Shown here: one piece after another, positions 1 through 10,861 of the stretch
How the letters are laid out: every line of letters begins with the position of its first letter
How positions within the stretch are numbered: position 1 is the stretch's first letter
Assembly: GCA_030158125.1 (NCBI GenBank)
Contig: JAOATL010000010.1
Coordinates: forward strand, 62,001 to 126,000
Source: Limnohabitans sp.
Lineage (GTDB): Bacteria; Pseudomonadota; Gammaproteobacteria; Burkholderiales; Burkholderiaceae_C
DNA: 64,000 bases
Reading direction: 5' to 3'
Made by a program: the position numbers and the translations under genes
The notes under the pieces: generated by a model
The model's input: only the letters and a program-made list of their open reading frames with translations
Told to the model about the DNA's origin: nothing
Database searches by the model: none

Positions 1-1778
1 CGCGTAAATTTGACGTCGTGATCGTCGGCGCCGGCGGCTCCGGCATGCGCGCCGCCTTGCAACTGTCACGCGCTGGTTTGAACGTCGCTGTTCTCTCTAA
101 AGTTTTCCCAACCCGCTCACACACCGTGGCTGCCCAGGGTGGCATTGGTGCCTCTTTGGGCAATATGTCCGATGACAACTGGCACTACCACTTTTACGAC
201 ACCATCAAAGGCTCAGACTGGCTTGGCGACCAAGATGCCATCGAATTTATGTGCCGCGAAGCCCCCAAAGTCGTTTATGACTTGGAACACATGGGCATGC
301 CATTCGACCGCAACCCAGATGGCACCATTTACCAGCGTCCGTTCGGCGGCCACACCGCCAATTACGGCGAAAAGCCTGTTCAGCGTGCCTGTGCCGCAGC
401 GGACCGTACCGGTCACGCCATGTTGCACACGCTGTACCAGCAAAACGTCAAAGCCAAAACCAACTTCTTCGTGGAATGGATGGCGCTTGATCTGATTCGC
501 GACGCTGAAGGCGATGTCGTAGGCGTGACAGCCCTCGAGATGGAAACTGGCGACTTGCACGTCATGCACGCCAAAACAGTCTTGCTGGCCACCGGTGGCG
601 CAGGTCGTATTTTTGCGGCCTCTACCAACGCTTTCATCAACACAGGCGACGGTCTTGGCATGGCTGCACGCGCGGGCATCCCGCTTGAAGACATGGAGTT
701 CTGGCAATTCCACCCCACTGGCGTGGCCGGTGCTGGCGTGCTCTTGACAGAAGGCTGCCGCGGTGAAGGCGCTATTTTGCTCAACAGCAATGGCGAACGC
801 TTCATGGAGCGCTATGCACCGACTTTGAAAGACTTGGCCCCTCGCGACTTCGTGTCACGCTCCATGGACCAAGAGATCAAAGAAGGCCGTGGCTGCGGTC
901 CTAACAAAGACTACGTCTTGCTGAAACTGGACCATTTGGGTGCAGAAACAATTCACAAGCGCTTACCTTCCGTTTATGAAATTGGCGTCAACTTCGCCAA
1001 CGTCGACATCACCAAAGAACCCATTCCTGTGGTGCCGACCATCCACTACCAAATGGGCGGCATTCCCACCAATGTTCATGGTCAAGTGGTCACGCAAACC
1101 GCCAGCAGCCACAACGCCGTGGTCAATGGCTTGTACGCAGTGGGCGAATGCTCTTGCGTCAGCGTGCACGGCGCCAATCGCTTGGGCACCAACTCTTTGC
1201 TCGACTTGCTGGTGTTTGGTCGTGCTGCCGGCAATCACATTGTTGATTTCGCCAGCAAAACCAAAGCACACAAAGACTTGCCAAAAGATGCAGCCGACTT
1301 CACTTTGGCTCGCCTGAACCGCCTCGAAGGTCGTAAAGGTGAATACTCACAAGACGTGGCCAACGACATGCGCGCCGCCATGCAAAAGCACGCTGCCGTG
1401 TTCCGTACGCAAGCCGCCATGGACGAAGGTGTTGTCAAAATTGCTGAAATTCGCGAACGCGTCAAAAACATCGCTTTGTCAGACACGTCCAAAGTGTTCA
1501 ACACAGCGCGAATTGAAGCGCTGGAAGTCGACAACTTGATCGAGTGCGCACAAGCCACCATGGTCTCAGCTGCTGCTCGCAAAGAATGCCGTGGTGCCCA
1601 CACTGTGAGCGATTACGAGCGTCCTGCAGATGACCCAATTGCACCTTTGGGCCGCGACGATGCCAACTGGATGAAACACACCCTGTGGCACAGCGACTCC
1701 AACAGCCTGACCTACAAGCCCGTCAACTTGAAACCTCTGACAGTGGACTCCGTGCCACCCAAAGTTCGGACTTTCTAA
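1..1778 (+). CDS. sdhA: Succinate dehydrogenase flavoprotein subunit, 5' end cut by window edge
   Basis: Flavoprotein subunit of respiratory complex II; it oxidises succinate to fumarate on the cytoplasmic face of the inner membrane. The start codon lies outside the window: the frame is open from base 3 and gives 591 residues, roughly ten short of full length. Seen are the N-terminal GAGGSG dinucleotide-binding loop, the SHTVAAQGG motif whose His (codon at 120) carries covalent FAD, an FHPTG segment near 711 and the PRDFVSR active-site arginine loop near 838. sdhB follows after 18 bases. sdhC and sdhD are presumably just upstream (inference). No frameshift is seen. Confidence 0.98.
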   Translation, partial: RKFDVVIVGAGGSGMRAALQLSRAGLNVAVLSKVFPTRSHTVAAQGGIGASLGNMSDDNWHYHFYDTIKGSDWLGDQDAIEFMCREAPKVVYDLEHMGMPFDRNPDGTIYQRPFGGHTANYGEKPVQRACAAADRTGHAMLHTLYQQNVKAKTNFFVEWMALDLIRDAEGDVVGVTALEMETGDLHVMHAKTVLLATGGAGRIFAASTNAFINTGDGLGMAARAGIPLEDMEFWQFHPTGVAGAGVLLTEGCRGEGAILLNSNGERFMERYAPTLKDLAPRDFVSRSMDQEIKEGRGCGPNKDYVLLKLDHLGAETIHKRLPSVYEIGVNFANVDITKEPIPVVPTIHYQMGGIPTNVHGQVVTQTASSHNAVVNGLYAVGECSCVSVHGANRLGTNSLLDLLVFGRAAGNHIVDFASKTKAHKDLPKDAADFTLARLNRLEGRKGEYSQDVANDMRAAMQKHAAVFRTQAAMDEGVVKIAEIRERVKNIALSDTSKVFNTARIEALEVDNLIECAQATMVSAAARKECRGAHTVSDYERPADDPIAPLGRDDANWMKHTLWHSDSNSLTYKPVNLKPLTVDSVPPKVRTF

Positions 1779-1796
1779 ATTCCTTAAGGTTGAATC

Positions 1797-2501
1797 ATGA
1801 CACTACGTACATTTGAAATCTATCGTTACGATCCAGACAAGGATGCCAAGCCTTACATGCAAAGCATTGAGGTGGAACTAGACGGCAACGAGCGCATGTT
1901 GCTGGACGCCTTGATGAAGTTGAAAAAAGTCGACCCCACTTTGTCTTTCCGCCGCTCATGCCGCGAAGGCGTTTGCGGTTCAGATGCCATGAACATCAAT
2001 GGCAAAAACGGTTTGGCTTGCTTGACCAACATGCTGACACTGCCAGGCAAAATTGTGTTGAAACCTTTGCCAGGCCTGCCCGTTGTCCGCGACCTGATCG
2101 TCGACATGACGCAGTTCTTCAAGCAATACAACTCGATCAAGCCCTACTTGATCAACGACACCATTCCGCCCGAAAAAGAGCGCCTGCAAAGCCCTGAAGA
2201 ACGCGAAGAGTTGAACGGTTTGTACGAGTGCATTTTGTGCGCCAGCTGCTCCACCAGCTGCCCTAGCTTCTGGTGGAATCCCGACAAATTTGTGGGTCCT
2301 GCTGGTTTGCTCCAAGCCTACCGCTTCTTGGCTGACAGCCGCGACCAAGGTACGGCCGAGCGCTTGGACAATTTGGAAGACCCCTATCGCCTGTTCCGAT
2401 GCCACACCATCATGAACTGCGTGGACGTGTGCCCTAAGAGCCTCAACCCCACCAAAGCGATTGGCAAGATCAAAGAGATGATGGTGCGTCGCGCCATCTA
2501 A
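1797..2501 (+). CDS. sdhB: Succinate dehydrogenase iron-sulfur subunit
   Basis: Iron-sulfur subunit of complex II, passing electrons from the SdhA flavin to the quinone site. The 234 residues carry the three expected cysteine groups: CREGVCG with a downstream Cys for the [2Fe-2S] cluster, CILCASCSTSCP for the [4Fe-4S] cluster, and CHTIMNCVDVCPKSLNP for the [3Fe-4S] cluster. An AAGG ribosome-binding site lies just before the ATG. It sits 18 bases after sdhA and 28 bases before sdhE, so the three are probably one transcript. Confidence 0.98.
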   Translation: MTLRTFEIYRYDPDKDAKPYMQSIEVELDGNERMLLDALMKLKKVDPTLSFRRSCREGVCGSDAMNINGKNGLACLTNMLTLPGKIVLKPLPGLPVVRDLIVDMTQFFKQYNSIKPYLINDTIPPEKERLQSPEEREELNGLYECILCASCSTSCPSFWWNPDKFVGPAGLLQAYRFLADSRDQGTAERLDNLEDPYRLFRCHTIMNCVDVCPKSLNPTKAIGKIKEMMVRRAI

Positions 2502-2529
2502 TACCGAAGCCATCAAAGAGTCCAAACAC

Positions 2530-2820
2530 ATGGGAGATGAACTGCTTGACGGATTAGACCGCCTTACCCCTTTGGGTGAGCGCGCTTTGAGCAAATTACG
2601 TTGGCGTTGCCGCCGCGGTTTGCTCGAAAATGATCTGTTCATCGAGCGCTTCTTCAATCGACACGCCCAACAAATGACCGTTGGTCAAGCCCGTGGCATG
2701 TATGTGTTGATGGACTTGTCAGACAACGACCTGATGGATTTGTTCATGAAGCGCAAACCCCTAGGCGCTGACATTGAATCCGAAGATGTCAGCGAAGTGC
2801 TGACCATGCTAATGGCATGA
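2530..2820 (+). CDS. sdhE: FAD assembly factor SdhE (YgfY/CptB family)
   Basis: Small all-helical protein of 96 residues that promotes covalent FAD attachment to SdhA. The diagnostic RGxxE motif is present (RRGLLEND, about residues 28-35), together with the helical FxxRF and DLMDLFMKR segments typical of the family. Its place directly behind sdhB supports the role. In enterobacteria its gene partner is ygfX; here a YgfX-like gene is found 24 kb away at 26542-26955. Confidence 0.93.
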   Translation: MGDELLDGLDRLTPLGERALSKLRWRCRRGLLENDLFIERFFNRHAQQMTVGQARGMYVLMDLSDNDLMDLFMKRKPLGADIESEDVSEVLTMLMA

Positions 2821-2821
2821 A

Positions 2822-2846
2822 GTTTGCATCAAATTAATTTGCAAAC
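2822..2846. promoter_or_regulatory. Overlapping palindromes upstream of gltA
   Basis: Seven-base arms GTTTGCA and TGCAAAC flank a second palindrome, CAAATTAATTTG, at 2830-2841. The element begins right after the sdhE stop codon and lies 41 bases before gltA. There is no T-run, so it is not a classical terminator. An operator is possible, but no regulator is identified. Confidence 0.3.
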
Positions 2847-2887
2847 ACCCCAATTTGAATTGACTGATTACTTGAGGAAATCGAACC

Positions 2888-4192
2888 ATGAAACTTGCTG
2901 ACAACAAAGCAACACTGTCATTTAGCAACGGCAGCCCCAGTATTGAAATGCCCGTCTACAGCGGCAACATCGGTCCCGACGTGATCGACATTCGCAAGTT
3001 GTATGGCCAAAGCGGCATGTTCACGTATGACCCCGGCTTCTTGTCAACGGCTTCTTGCCAATCTGGCATTACCTACATTGATGGCGACAAGGGCGAGTTG
3101 CTCTACCGCGGCTACCCCATCGAACAACTGGCCAATCATGGTGACTATTTGGACACTTGCTACTTGCTGTTGAAAGGCGAGTTGCCGGATGCCAAGCAAA
3201 GCACCGACTTTCACAACTTGGTGAACAACCACACCATGGTGAATGAACAGATGCAGTTTTTCTTGCGCGGTTTCCGCCGTGATGCGCACCCCATGGCCGT
3301 CTTGACTGGCTTGGTGGGCGCTTTGTCTGCGTTCTATCATGACAGCACCGACATCAACAACCCCGAACACCGCGAAATCTCCGCCATCCGCTTGATTGCC
3401 AAGATGCCTACATTGGTGGCAATGGCGTATAAATACGGCGTCGGTCAGCCCTTCCAATACCCCCGCAATGACCTGTCTTACTCTGGCAATTTCTTGCGCA
3501 TGATGTTTGGCGTGCCTTGCGAAGAGTACAAAGTCAACCCCGTGCTGGAGCGCGCTTTAGACCGCATCTTCATCTTGCACGCAGACCACGAGCAAAATGC
3601 TTCCACATCTACCGTGCGTTTGTGCGGTTCGTCTGGCACCAACCCCTTTGCGGCCATTGCCGCTGGCGTAGCTTGCCTCTGGGGCCCAGCCCACGGTGGC
3701 GCCAACGAAGCTTGTTTGAACATGCTCGACGACATCCAAAAAATGGGTGGCATCTCCAAAGTGGGCGAGTTCATGGAACAAGTCAAAGACAAAAACTCTG
3801 GCGTCAAATTGATGGGCTTCGGTCACCGTGTTTACAAAAATTACGACCCACGCGCCAAATTGATGCAAGAGACTTGCAATGAAGTTTTGGCAGAACTGGG
3901 TTTGGAAAATGACCCCCTGTTCAAGCTGGCCAAACAAGTCGAAAAAATCGCTTTGGAAGACGACTACTTTGTGTCACGCAAGCTGTACCCCAATGTTGAC
4001 TTCTACTCAGGCATCGTTCAGCGCGCCATTGGCATTCCTGTTAACTTGTTCACTGGTGTGTTTGCATTGGCCCGTACGGTTGGCTGGATTGCACAACTGA
4101 ACGAGATGATCAGCGACCCCGAGTACAAAATCGGCCGTCCACGTCAACTGTTCACTGGCTCACCTCGCCGTGATGTCAAAGCTGCAAAATAA
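2888..4192 (+). CDS. gltA: Citrate synthase (type II)
   Basis: Condenses acetyl-CoA with oxaloacetate to give citrate, the entry step of the TCA cycle. The 434-residue length fits the NADH-sensitive hexameric type II enzymes. Motifs seen are [14 protein letters not shown] (catalytic His region), GPAHGGAN, and [14 protein letters not shown] (second catalytic His and the oxaloacetate-binding Arg). A GAGG ribosome-binding site lies 11 bases before the ATG. The gene follows sdhE by 67 bases and ends at a strong terminator, so it closes the TCA-cycle block. Confidence 0.98.
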   Translation: MKLADNKATLSFSNGSPSIEMPVYSGNIGPDVIDIRKLYGQSGMFTYDPGFLSTASCQSGITYIDGDKGELLYRGYPIEQLANHGDYLDTCYLLLKGELPDAKQSTDFHNLVNNHTMVNEQMQFFLRGFRRDAHPMAVLTGLVGALSAFYHDSTDINNPEHREISAIRLIAKMPTLVAMAYKYGVGQPFQYPRNDLSYSGNFLRMMFGVPCEEYKVNPVLERALDRIFILHADHEQNASTSTVRLCGSSGTNPFAAIAAGVACLWGPAHGGANEACLNMLDDIQKMGGISKVGEFMEQVKDKNSGVKLMGFGHRVYKNYDPRAKLMQETCNEVLAELGLENDPLFKLAKQVEKIALEDDYFVSRKLYPNVDFYSGIVQRAIGIPVNLFTGVFALARTVGWIAQLNEMISDPEYKIGRPRQLFTGSPRRDVKAAK

Positions 4193-4208
4193 GCTCGTAG
4201 CCAGTTAC

Positions 4209-4238
4209 AAAAAGCCCGCGTGATCCGCGGGCTTTTTT
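4209..4238 (+). terminator. Rho-independent terminator after gltA
   Basis: Perfect 10-base stem AAAGCCCGCG / CGCGGGCTTT, loop TGATC, flanked by A's and T's so that it ends in a six-T run. It lies 16 bases after the gltA stop and separates the sdh-gltA block from leuC. Confidence 0.92.
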
Positions 4239-4282
4239 CATGCATTCAGCATAAAATGCACAGCTTGACCCTAGGAAGCATC

Positions 4283-5704
4283 ATGGCCCGTACGCTTTAC
4301 GACAAAATCTGGGACGAACACGTCGTCCATACCGAAGAAGACGGCACATCCGTCTTGTACATTGACCGTCACTTGGTACACGAAGTCACCAGCCCTCAGG
4401 CATTTGAAGGTTTGCGTCAAGCGGGCCGTAAAGTTTGGCGTGTCAGCTCCATCGTGGCCACGGCCGACCACAACACACCCACCACCGGCTGGGAGTTGGG
4501 TTACGACGGCATCACCGACCCCATCAGCAAAGAACAAATCACCACCCTAGACAGCAACATTGCAGAATTTGGCTCTGCCGCTTTCTTCCCGTTCATGTCC
4601 AAGCGTCAGGGCATTGTTCACGTCATTGGCCCAGAGAATGGTGCCACACTGCCAGGCATGACCGTGGTGTGCGGTGACTCTCACACGTCCACCCATGGCG
4701 CTTTTGGTGCACTGGCGCACGGCATTGGCACCAGCGAAGTTGAGCACGTCATGGCCACGCAAACTTTGCTGGCCAAAAAAGCCAAAAACATGCTGATCAA
4801 GGTTGAAGGCACTGTGGCCAAGGGCATCACAGGCAAAGACATTGTCTTGGCCATCATTGGCAAAATTGGCACAGCTGGCGGTACCGGCTACACCATTGAA
4901 TTTGGCGGCGCTGCCATTCGCGCCTTGTCAATGGAAGGCCGCATGACCGTCTGCAACATGGCCATTGAAGCAGGCGCTCGCGCTGGCTTGGTGGCTGTGG
5001 ACGAAAAAACCATTGAGTATGTCAAAGGCCGTTTGCTCTCCCCCACAGGCGTGGAATGGGACCAAGCTGCGTCTTACTGGAAAACCTTGCAGTCAGATGC
5101 TGGCGCCCATTTCGATACAGTGATCGAAATCAATGCAGCCGACATCGTGCCGCAATTGACGTGGGGCACCTCACCCGAGATGGTGCTGGGCATCGATGCC
5201 ATCGTGCCAGATCCCGACAAAGAAAAAGATGCCAACAAGCGGGGGGCCATTGAACGCGCCCTCACCTACATGGGCTTGCAGCCTGGCAAAGCTTTGAATG
5301 ACATACACGTTGACAAAGTCTTCATTGGCTCTTGCACCAACAGCCGCATCGAAGACATGCGCGAAGCGGCCGCAGTGGTCAAAAAACTGGGCCAAAAAGT
5401 GTCCAAAGGTGTGAAACTCGCCATGGTTGTTCCAGGCTCTGGCTTGGTCAAAGAACAGGCTGAGCGCGAAGGCTTGCACACCATTTTTACCGCTGCAGGC
5501 TTTGAATGGCGAGAGCCCGGTTGCTCCATGTGCTTGGCCATGAATGCCGACCGTCTCGAGCCAGGTGAGCGCTGTGCCAGTACCAGTAATCGCAATTTCG
5601 AAGGCCGTCAAGGCGCAGGTGGGCGCACGCACTTGGTCAGTCCTGCCATGGCTGCTGCTGCTGCCATTCATGGTCACTTTGTGGACATTCGTCAGTTTGC
5701 CTGA
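4283..5704 (+). CDS. leuC: 3-isopropylmalate dehydratase large subunit
   Basis: Large subunit of isopropylmalate isomerase, an aconitase-family enzyme of leucine synthesis. From the ATG at 4283 (AGGAAG ribosome-binding site at 4274-4279) it has 473 residues. The three [4Fe-4S] ligands are visible as Cys351 (SCTNSR) and Cys414/Cys417 (GCSMCLAMN). The frame is also open further upstream, to 4220, but that extension would start inside the gltA terminator and is rejected. leuD follows after 55 bases. A TAAAAT hexamer at 4252-4257 may be the -10 element, but no good -35 is seen. Confidence 0.97.
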   Translation: MARTLYDKIWDEHVVHTEEDGTSVLYIDRHLVHEVTSPQAFEGLRQAGRKVWRVSSIVATADHNTPTTGWELGYDGITDPISKEQITTLDSNIAEFGSAAFFPFMSKRQGIVHVIGPENGATLPGMTVVCGDSHTSTHGAFGALAHGIGTSEVEHVMATQTLLAKKAKNMLIKVEGTVAKGITGKDIVLAIIGKIGTAGGTGYTIEFGGAAIRALSMEGRMTVCNMAIEAGARAGLVAVDEKTIEYVKGRLLSPTGVEWDQAASYWKTLQSDAGAHFDTVIEINAADIVPQLTWGTSPEMVLGIDAIVPDPDKEKDANKRGAIERALTYMGLQPGKALNDIHVDKVFIGSCTNSRIEDMREAAAVVKKLGQKVSKGVKLAMVVPGSGLVKEQAEREGLHTIFTAAGFEWREPGCSMCLAMNADRLEPGERCASTSNRNFEGRQGAGGRTHLVSPAMAAAAAIHGHFVDIRQFA

Positions 5705-5759
5705 TCGCAACCAGCGCAACTGAACACGCATTCCTCAAACTCCAGATCCAGGAACACAC

Positions 5760-6404
5760 ATGCAAAAATTCAACGTGCACAAAGGCCTCGTGGCCCCCAT
5801 GGACCGTGAAAACGTCGACACCGACGCCATCATCCCCAAGCAATTCCTCAAGTCCATTCGCAAAACAGGCTTTGGCCCCAACTTGTTTGACGAATGGCGT
5901 TATTTGGACGCGGGCTACCCCGGCCAAGACCCTGCCGGCCGCAAGCCCAACCCCGATTTCGTGTTGAACCAAACACGCTATCAGGGCGCTTCTATTTTGT
6001 TGGCTCGCAAAAACTTTGGTTGCGGCTCTTCTCGTGAACACGCGCCTTGGGCCATTGACCAATACGGTTTCCGTGCGGTCATTGCTCCCAGCTACGCCGA
6101 CATTTTTTTCAACAACTGTTTTAAAAATGGTTTGTTGCCAATCGTGCTGCCTGAAAACGTCGTGGCGCAACTGTTTGATGAAGTGGCAGCCTTCCCTGGC
6201 TACCAACTCACCATCGACTTAGAGCGTCAAGTGGTGGTTCGTCCTCAGGGCGAAGAAATCCCCTTTGACGTTCAAGCTTTCCGTAAATACTGTTTGCTCA
6301 ATGGCTTAGACGACATTGGTTTGACCTTGCGTCATGCAGACAAAATCAAATCCTTTGAAGCCGAACGATTGGCCACCAAACCCTGGTTGGCACACGTCGC
6401 CTAA
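5760..6404 (+). CDS. leuD: 3-isopropylmalate dehydratase small subunit
   Basis: Swivel-domain subunit that completes the LeuCD isomerase, converting 2- to 3-isopropylmalate. It has 214 residues with the family marks [12 protein letters not shown] near the N-terminus and the substrate-binding loop [14 protein letters not shown] around residue 86. It lies between leuC and leuB in the expected order with short gaps, so the three are likely cotranscribed. Related actinobacterial and enterobacterial LeuD proteins have the same length. Confidence 0.97.
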   Translation: MQKFNVHKGLVAPMDRENVDTDAIIPKQFLKSIRKTGFGPNLFDEWRYLDAGYPGQDPAGRKPNPDFVLNQTRYQGASILLARKNFGCGSSREHAPWAIDQYGFRAVIAPSYADIFFNNCFKNGLLPIVLPENVVAQLFDEVAAFPGYQLTIDLERQVVVRPQGEEIPFDVQAFRKYCLLNGLDDIGLTLRHADKIKSFEAERLATKPWLAHVA

Positions 6405-6443
6405 CAACCCGTTGCCTCCTCCTCGAATCACAAAAGACACATT

Positions 6444-7529
6444 ATGAAAATCGCAGTTCTGCCGGGTGACGGCATTGGTACAGAAATCGTTGCAGAAGCC
6501 GTCAAGGTTTTGAATGTTCTCGATCTGAAATTCGAAATGGAAGAGGCTTTGGTGGGCGGCGCCGCTTATGAAGCCCATGGCCACCCCCTACCTGAAGCCA
6601 CACTGAAACTCGCCAAAGAATCCGATGCAGTCTTGTTTGGCGCGGTGGGCGACTGGAAATACGACAAACTCGACCGTCCTTTGCGCCCCGAACAAGCCAT
6701 TCTGGGCCTGCGCAAAAACCTGGGTCTGTTTGCCAATTTCCGTCCTGCCATTTGCTATGAGCAGTTGGTCAGCGCCTCCAGCCTCAAGCCCGAACTCATT
6801 TCTGGCCTCGACATCCTCATCATTCGCGAACTGACCGGTGACATCTATTTTGGCCAGCCTCGCGGCCGCCGTATCGCCACAGACGGCCACTTCCCTGGCG
6901 CCGAAGAAGCCTTCGACACCATGCGTTATTCGCGCCCCGAAATTGAACGCATTGCCCACGTGGCCTTCCAAGCCGCCCGCAAACGCAGCAAAAAAGTCAC
7001 CAGCGTCGACAAAGCCAATGTGCTTGAAACTTTCCAGTTCTGGAAAGATGTGGTCACCGACGTGCACAAAGAATACCCAGACGTTGAGCTGGAACACATG
7101 TACGTCGACAACGCCGCCATGCAATTGGTCAAAGCACCTAAGAAGTTCGACGTGGTGGTCACGGGCAACATGTTTGGCGACATCTTGTCAGACGAAGCCT
7201 CCATGCTGACGGGCTCTATTGGCATGCTGCCCTCGGCCAGCCTGAACAGCCAAAACCAAGGCTTGTACGAGCCTAGCCATGGCAGCGCGCCTGACATCGC
7301 TGGTAAGGGTATTGCAAACCCATTGGCTACAATACTGTCTGCTGCCATGATGCTCCGTTTTTCATTGAACCAAGCCGAATCTGCCGATCGCATTGAGACG
7401 GCAGTCAAGTCTGTTTTGGCTTCTGGTTTGCGTACGGTCGACATCTGGTCAGAAGGCACACAAAAGGTCAGCACGCGTGAAATGGGCGAAGCTGTTGTGA
7501 AAGCCATTACGAAAACGACAAAGAGCTAA
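6444..7529 (+). CDS. leuB: 3-isopropylmalate dehydrogenase
   Basis: NAD-dependent oxidative decarboxylation of 3-isopropylmalate to 2-oxoisocaproate, the third leucine-specific step. The 361 residues begin with [16 protein letters not shown], and the family signature [20 protein letters not shown] (Mg2+/substrate Asp residues) and [18 protein letters not shown] (NAD-binding) are both clear. It lies 39 bases after leuD and 71 bases before asd. Confidence 0.98.
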   Translation: MKIAVLPGDGIGTEIVAEAVKVLNVLDLKFEMEEALVGGAAYEAHGHPLPEATLKLAKESDAVLFGAVGDWKYDKLDRPLRPEQAILGLRKNLGLFANFRPAICYEQLVSASSLKPELISGLDILIIRELTGDIYFGQPRGRRIATDGHFPGAEEAFDTMRYSRPEIERIAHVAFQAARKRSKKVTSVDKANVLETFQFWKDVVTDVHKEYPDVELEHMYVDNAAMQLVKAPKKFDVVVTGNMFGDILSDEASMLTGSIGMLPSASLNSQNQGLYEPSHGSAPDIAGKGIANPLATILSAAMMLRFSLNQAESADRIETAVKSVLASGLRTVDIWSEGTQKVSTREMGEAVVKAITKTTKS

Positions 7530-7600
7530 AGCTCAAAACTCGTCATGCCCTTCCGGCTCGACGAGTCGGAATCTCAAAATTAAATTGAAAGGGTGATGAC

Positions 7601-8728
7601 ATGAAATTGGTAGGACTTGTAGGCTGGCGCGGCATGGTCGGTTCCGTCTTGATGGACCGCATGCAGGCCGAGGGCGACTTTGGTTTGATCGAACCTTTGT
7701 TTTTCTCCACCTCCAACTCTGGCGGCAAAGCGCCCGCCATGGCCAAAAATGAAACAACGCTGCAAGATGCTTTCAACATCGATGCTTTGAAGCGTTGCGA
7801 CATCATCATCACCGCCCAAGGCGGCGACTACACCACCGAAGTTTTCCCCAAGCTGCGTGCAGCAGGTTGGAACGGCCATTGGATTGATGCAGCCTCCACG
7901 CTGCGCATGGAAAAAGACGCCGTGATCATTTTGGATCCGGTCAACATGCCCGTCATTCAATCTGCCTTGAAAAACGGCGGCAAAAATTGGGTGGGCGGCA
8001 ATTGCACCGTCAGCTGCATGCTGATGGGTGTGGGTGCTTTGTACAAAGCCGGTTTGGTGGAGTGGATGAGCACCCAAACTTACCAAGCTGCTTCTGGCGG
8101 CGGCGCACAGCACATGCGCGAATTGCTGACGCAATACGGCACCTTGAATTCCGAAGTCAAAGCTTTGCTCGACGATCCCAAGAGCGCTATTTTGGAAATC
8201 GATCGCAAAGTCATTGCCAAACAACGCGTCCTCACCGGCGCTGAAACTGCCAACTTTGGTGTGCCTCTGGGCGGCTCGCTCATTCCTTGGATCGACAAAG
8301 ATTTAGGCAATGGCATGTCCAAAGAAGAGTGGAAAGGCATGGCCGAATCCAACAAAATTTTGGGTCTGGGCGAAGACTTCGGCAAACCTGCCATTCCAGT
8401 CGATGGTTTCTGCGTGCGCGTTGGCGCCATGCGCTGCCACAGCCAGGCTCTCACCTTCAAATTAAAGAAAGACGTGCCTGTGGCCGACATCGAAGCCATG
8501 ATCGCGGCCGACAACCAGTGGGTCAAAGTGGTGCCCAACACCCGTGAAGCCACCTTGAAAGACCTCACACCAGTGGCCGTCACAGGCACCATGACCATTC
8601 CTGTGGGCCGCATTCGCAAGCTGGCCATGGGCCCAGAGTATGTTGGCGCGTTTACCATTGGCGATCAATTGCTGTGGGGTGCTGCCGAGCCACTGCGTCG
8701 CATGCTGCGCATTTTGCTGGACGCCTAA
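7601..8728 (+). CDS. asd: Aspartate-semialdehyde dehydrogenase
   Basis: Reduces aspartyl phosphate to aspartate semialdehyde, feeding lysine/diaminopimelate, threonine and methionine synthesis. The 375-residue protein starts with the NADP-binding GWRGMVGS loop. The active-site Cys135 lies in GGNCTVSCM, the same position as in the E. coli enzyme. It belongs to the gram-negative class with an enlarged length. The 71-base gap before it holds an imperfect hairpin (TCCGGCTCG...CGAGTCGGA) without a T-run. The FimV-like gene starts 10 bases after it. Confidence 0.97.
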   Translation: MKLVGLVGWRGMVGSVLMDRMQAEGDFGLIEPLFFSTSNSGGKAPAMAKNETTLQDAFNIDALKRCDIIITAQGGDYTTEVFPKLRAAGWNGHWIDAASTLRMEKDAVIILDPVNMPVIQSALKNGGKNWVGGNCTVSCMLMGVGALYKAGLVEWMSTQTYQAASGGGAQHMRELLTQYGTLNSEVKALLDDPKSAILEIDRKVIAKQRVLTGAETANFGVPLGGSLIPWIDKDLGNGMSKEEWKGMAESNKILGLGEDFGKPAIPVDGFCVRVGAMRCHSQALTFKLKKDVPVADIEAMIAADNQWVKVVPNTREATLKDLTPVAVTGTMTIPVGRIRKLAMGPEYVGAFTIGDQLLWGAAEPLRRMLRILLDA

Positions 8729-8738
8729 TCGGTCACAC

Positions 8739-10082
8739 ATGAAAAGCACGCGCTACTTCCTTGCCGGTTTACTCAGCGCCATGGGCGTGTGCTTCAGTGC
8801 GCATGCCCTCACACTGGCCGGCATTGAAGTGCAGTCGTTCAAAGGCGAGCCCTTACGCGCCGAAATCGGCGTGGCCAGTGCCACAGCCGAAGAATGGGGA
8901 CAACTGAGTGTCAAGATTGCACCAGCAGAGCGGTTCACCCAATTGGGTCTGGTCTACTCCGCAGCGGTGGGGCAGTTGCAAGCTGAGCCTTATGAAATGC
9001 GCGATGGCTCGCAACGCATCCGCATTTCGGGCCCGCATACTTTTTCAGACAACTTTGTCGATCTTTTGATCGAAGCGCAAACAGCCTCTGGCAAATGGGT
9101 CAAAGCTTTCACCTTGATGCTGAAACCAGCACCTCACAAAACGGACACGCCTGTGCAGCTGGCAGCGGCTGCAGGCATGAACAAACCTGGCATGCCGGCC
9201 GCCTCTGAACACGTGGTCCAAAAGGGAGAAAGCGCCAGCCAAATCATTCAGCAGTGGCTCACCGAAGACATGAGCACTCAGCAAATGTTGGTGGCTTTGC
9301 TCAAAAGCCAGCCTGACGCCTTCATTGAAGGGAACGTCAATTTATTGCGGGCGGGTGCGGTCCTCAAGGCGCCCTCGGCGACAGCTGTTCACGCCATTGA
9401 TGCCAATGAAGCGCGTCAGTTTTTGGTGACTCAGCAAAAAGAATTTTTAGCCTTCTCGCAAGCTGCAGCGCAGCGCACCCACTGGGTGAAAGGCCAAGCA
9501 CCCACCCGACAAATGTCAGGCAAGGTAGGCCAAGAAGAAGCCGCACTCAAGGCGGCCGAAGCCACCATCGATCAGCTCAAACTGACGCAAGCCAAAATTG
9601 AAAAGCAAAATGCTGAAACCCGCTTGGCTGCTCAACGCGCTTTGCAAGACGCGCAAAAACAATTGGCCACAGTGCAAAGCAATGTGAACCAATTGCTTGA
9701 ACTGACTGCGCCTGCACCCATCACCGTGGGGCCCGCTGTGACGCAACGGGTGTCTAACGACACCCCAATGGGCTGGCTCAATTTGAACCGACTGTTAGAT
9801 GCCCCCCATCAAAACGCATACCTTTGGGCCGCATTGGGCCTGCTGGGCATTTTGGCGGTCTGGGCCGGTCTGCGAATCCAAGGCCAAAGAGCGTCGCACA
9901 CACTCAGCACCCTGATGCCCGCAGCCGATGGGGGCACTTACCGCGCCAACATTGACCGACAAAGTCAGCTGGAATTGCCTGCCGACATTGCTGCCCTGGA
10001 TTTAAACCTTGACTTGAATCCTCAAGCCCAAAAACCAACGGGACTGTTTCGATCCCCGTCAACCACTGAGACGCTCCAGTGA
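8739..10082 (+). CDS. Short FimV-like LysM/coiled-coil membrane protein
   Basis: Inner-membrane, peptidoglycan-facing protein related to FimV, which in other bacteria helps type IV pilus assembly and polar organisation. Starting at ATG 8739, the 447 residues show a signal peptide (1-23), the FimV N-terminal domain (about 25-130, beginning LTLAGIEVQSFKGEPLRAEI), a LysM-like segment (about 157-212), a long coiled coil (262-322), one membrane helix (361-379) and only about 68 cytoplasmic residues. Typical FimV proteins reach 700-1000 residues with a TPR-containing acidic C-terminus, so this one lacks that part. Its stop overlaps the truA start by four bases. No frameshifted remnant of the missing region is seen, because truA follows immediately. 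Confidence 0.8.
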   Translation: MKSTRYFLAGLLSAMGVCFSAHALTLAGIEVQSFKGEPLRAEIGVASATAEEWGQLSVKIAPAERFTQLGLVYSAAVGQLQAEPYEMRDGSQRIRISGPHTFSDNFVDLLIEAQTASGKWVKAFTLMLKPAPHKTDTPVQLAAAAGMNKPGMPAASEHVVQKGESASQIIQQWLTEDMSTQQMLVALLKSQPDAFIEGNVNLLRAGAVLKAPSATAVHAIDANEARQFLVTQQKEFLAFSQAAAQRTHWVKGQAPTRQMSGKVGQEEAALKAAEATIDQLKLTQAKIEKQNAETRLAAQRALQDAQKQLATVQSNVNQLLELTAPAPITVGPAVTQRVSNDTPMGWLNLNRLLDAPHQNAYLWAALGLLGILAVWAGLRIQGQRASHTLSTLMPAADGGTYRANIDRQSQLELPADIAALDLNLDLNPQAQKPTGLFRSPSTTETLQ

Positions 10083-10861
10083 GAGTTGCCCTGGGCATCA
10101 CCTACAACGGTCAGCACTATCAAGGCTGGCAAAGCCAAAGCACAGGCCTCACGATCCAAGACAAACTGGAAAAAGCCCTCAAAGAATTCACCACCCAAAA
10201 AGTCACCACTCTCTGCGCGGGTCGCACCGATGCTGGCGTACATGGCTTGATGCAAGTGGTTCACTTTGACACACCGCTAGCCCGCGACATGGCATCTTGG
10301 ATCCGCGGCACCAACCGCTATTTGCCCCATGACATTTCCGTGCAGTGGGCCCAAGAAGTACCCGCTGAGTTTCATGCGCGAGGCAGTGCGTTGTCGCGCC
10401 GCTATGCCTACATCTTGCTGGAATCCCCCGTTAGGCCCAGTTTGGAGTTTGGTCGTGCAGGTTGGGTTTATCGACCTTTGGACGAGGGTGCAATGCGTCA
10501 AGCAGTGGCTTTTTTGCTGGGTGAGCACGATTTTTCATCCTTCAGAGCGAGCAGCTGCCAAGCCTTGTCCCCCATCAAAACCCTGTTGCGCGTGGACATT
10601 CACAAACATGGCCCCTATTGGCGTTTTGAATTTGAAGGCAACGCCTTTTTGCACCACATGATTCGCAACATCATGGGCTGCATGGTCACCATTGGCCAAG
10701 GCTTTCAGCCTCCAGAGTGGATGGCGCAGGTCATTGAGAGCAAGCGCCGTGATGCCGCGGCCCCTACCTTCGCCCCAGATGGCTTGTATTTTCAGGGCCC
10801 GGTTTACGACCCGCAATGGGGCTTGCCAACCGACACCCCACCTTTTCATTGGTTGCCATGA
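10079..10861 (+). CDS. truA: tRNA pseudouridine(38-40) synthase
   Basis: Converts uridines 38, 39 and 40 of the tRNA anticodon arm to pseudouridine. The 260 residues begin RVALGITYNGQHYQGWQ, with catalytic Asp51 in AGRTDAGVHG. The start is a GTG that overlaps the preceding stop as GTGA, so translation is probably coupled. Its own stop overlaps trpF as ATGA. Confidence 0.97.
   Translation: MRVALGITYNGQHYQGWQSQSTGLTIQDKLEKALKEFTTQKVTTLCAGRTDAGVHGLMQVVHFDTPLARDMASWIRGTNRYLPHDISVQWAQEVPAEFHARGSALSRRYAYILLESPVRPSLEFGRAGWVYRPLDEGAMRQAVAFLLGEHDFSSFRASSCQALSPIKTLLRVDIHKHGPYWRFEFEGNAFLHHMIRNIMGCMVTIGQGFQPPEWMAQVIESKRRDAAAPTFAPDGLYFQGPVYDPQWGLPTDTPPFHWLP

Noticed and set aside
4220..4282. N-terminal extension of leuC
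   Set aside because: Would start inside the gltA terminator; the ATG at 4283 has a proper ribosome-binding site and matches the family start.
7545..7580. Hairpin before asd considered as a terminator
   Set aside because: Imperfect stem and no T-run; it may be only a weak structure.
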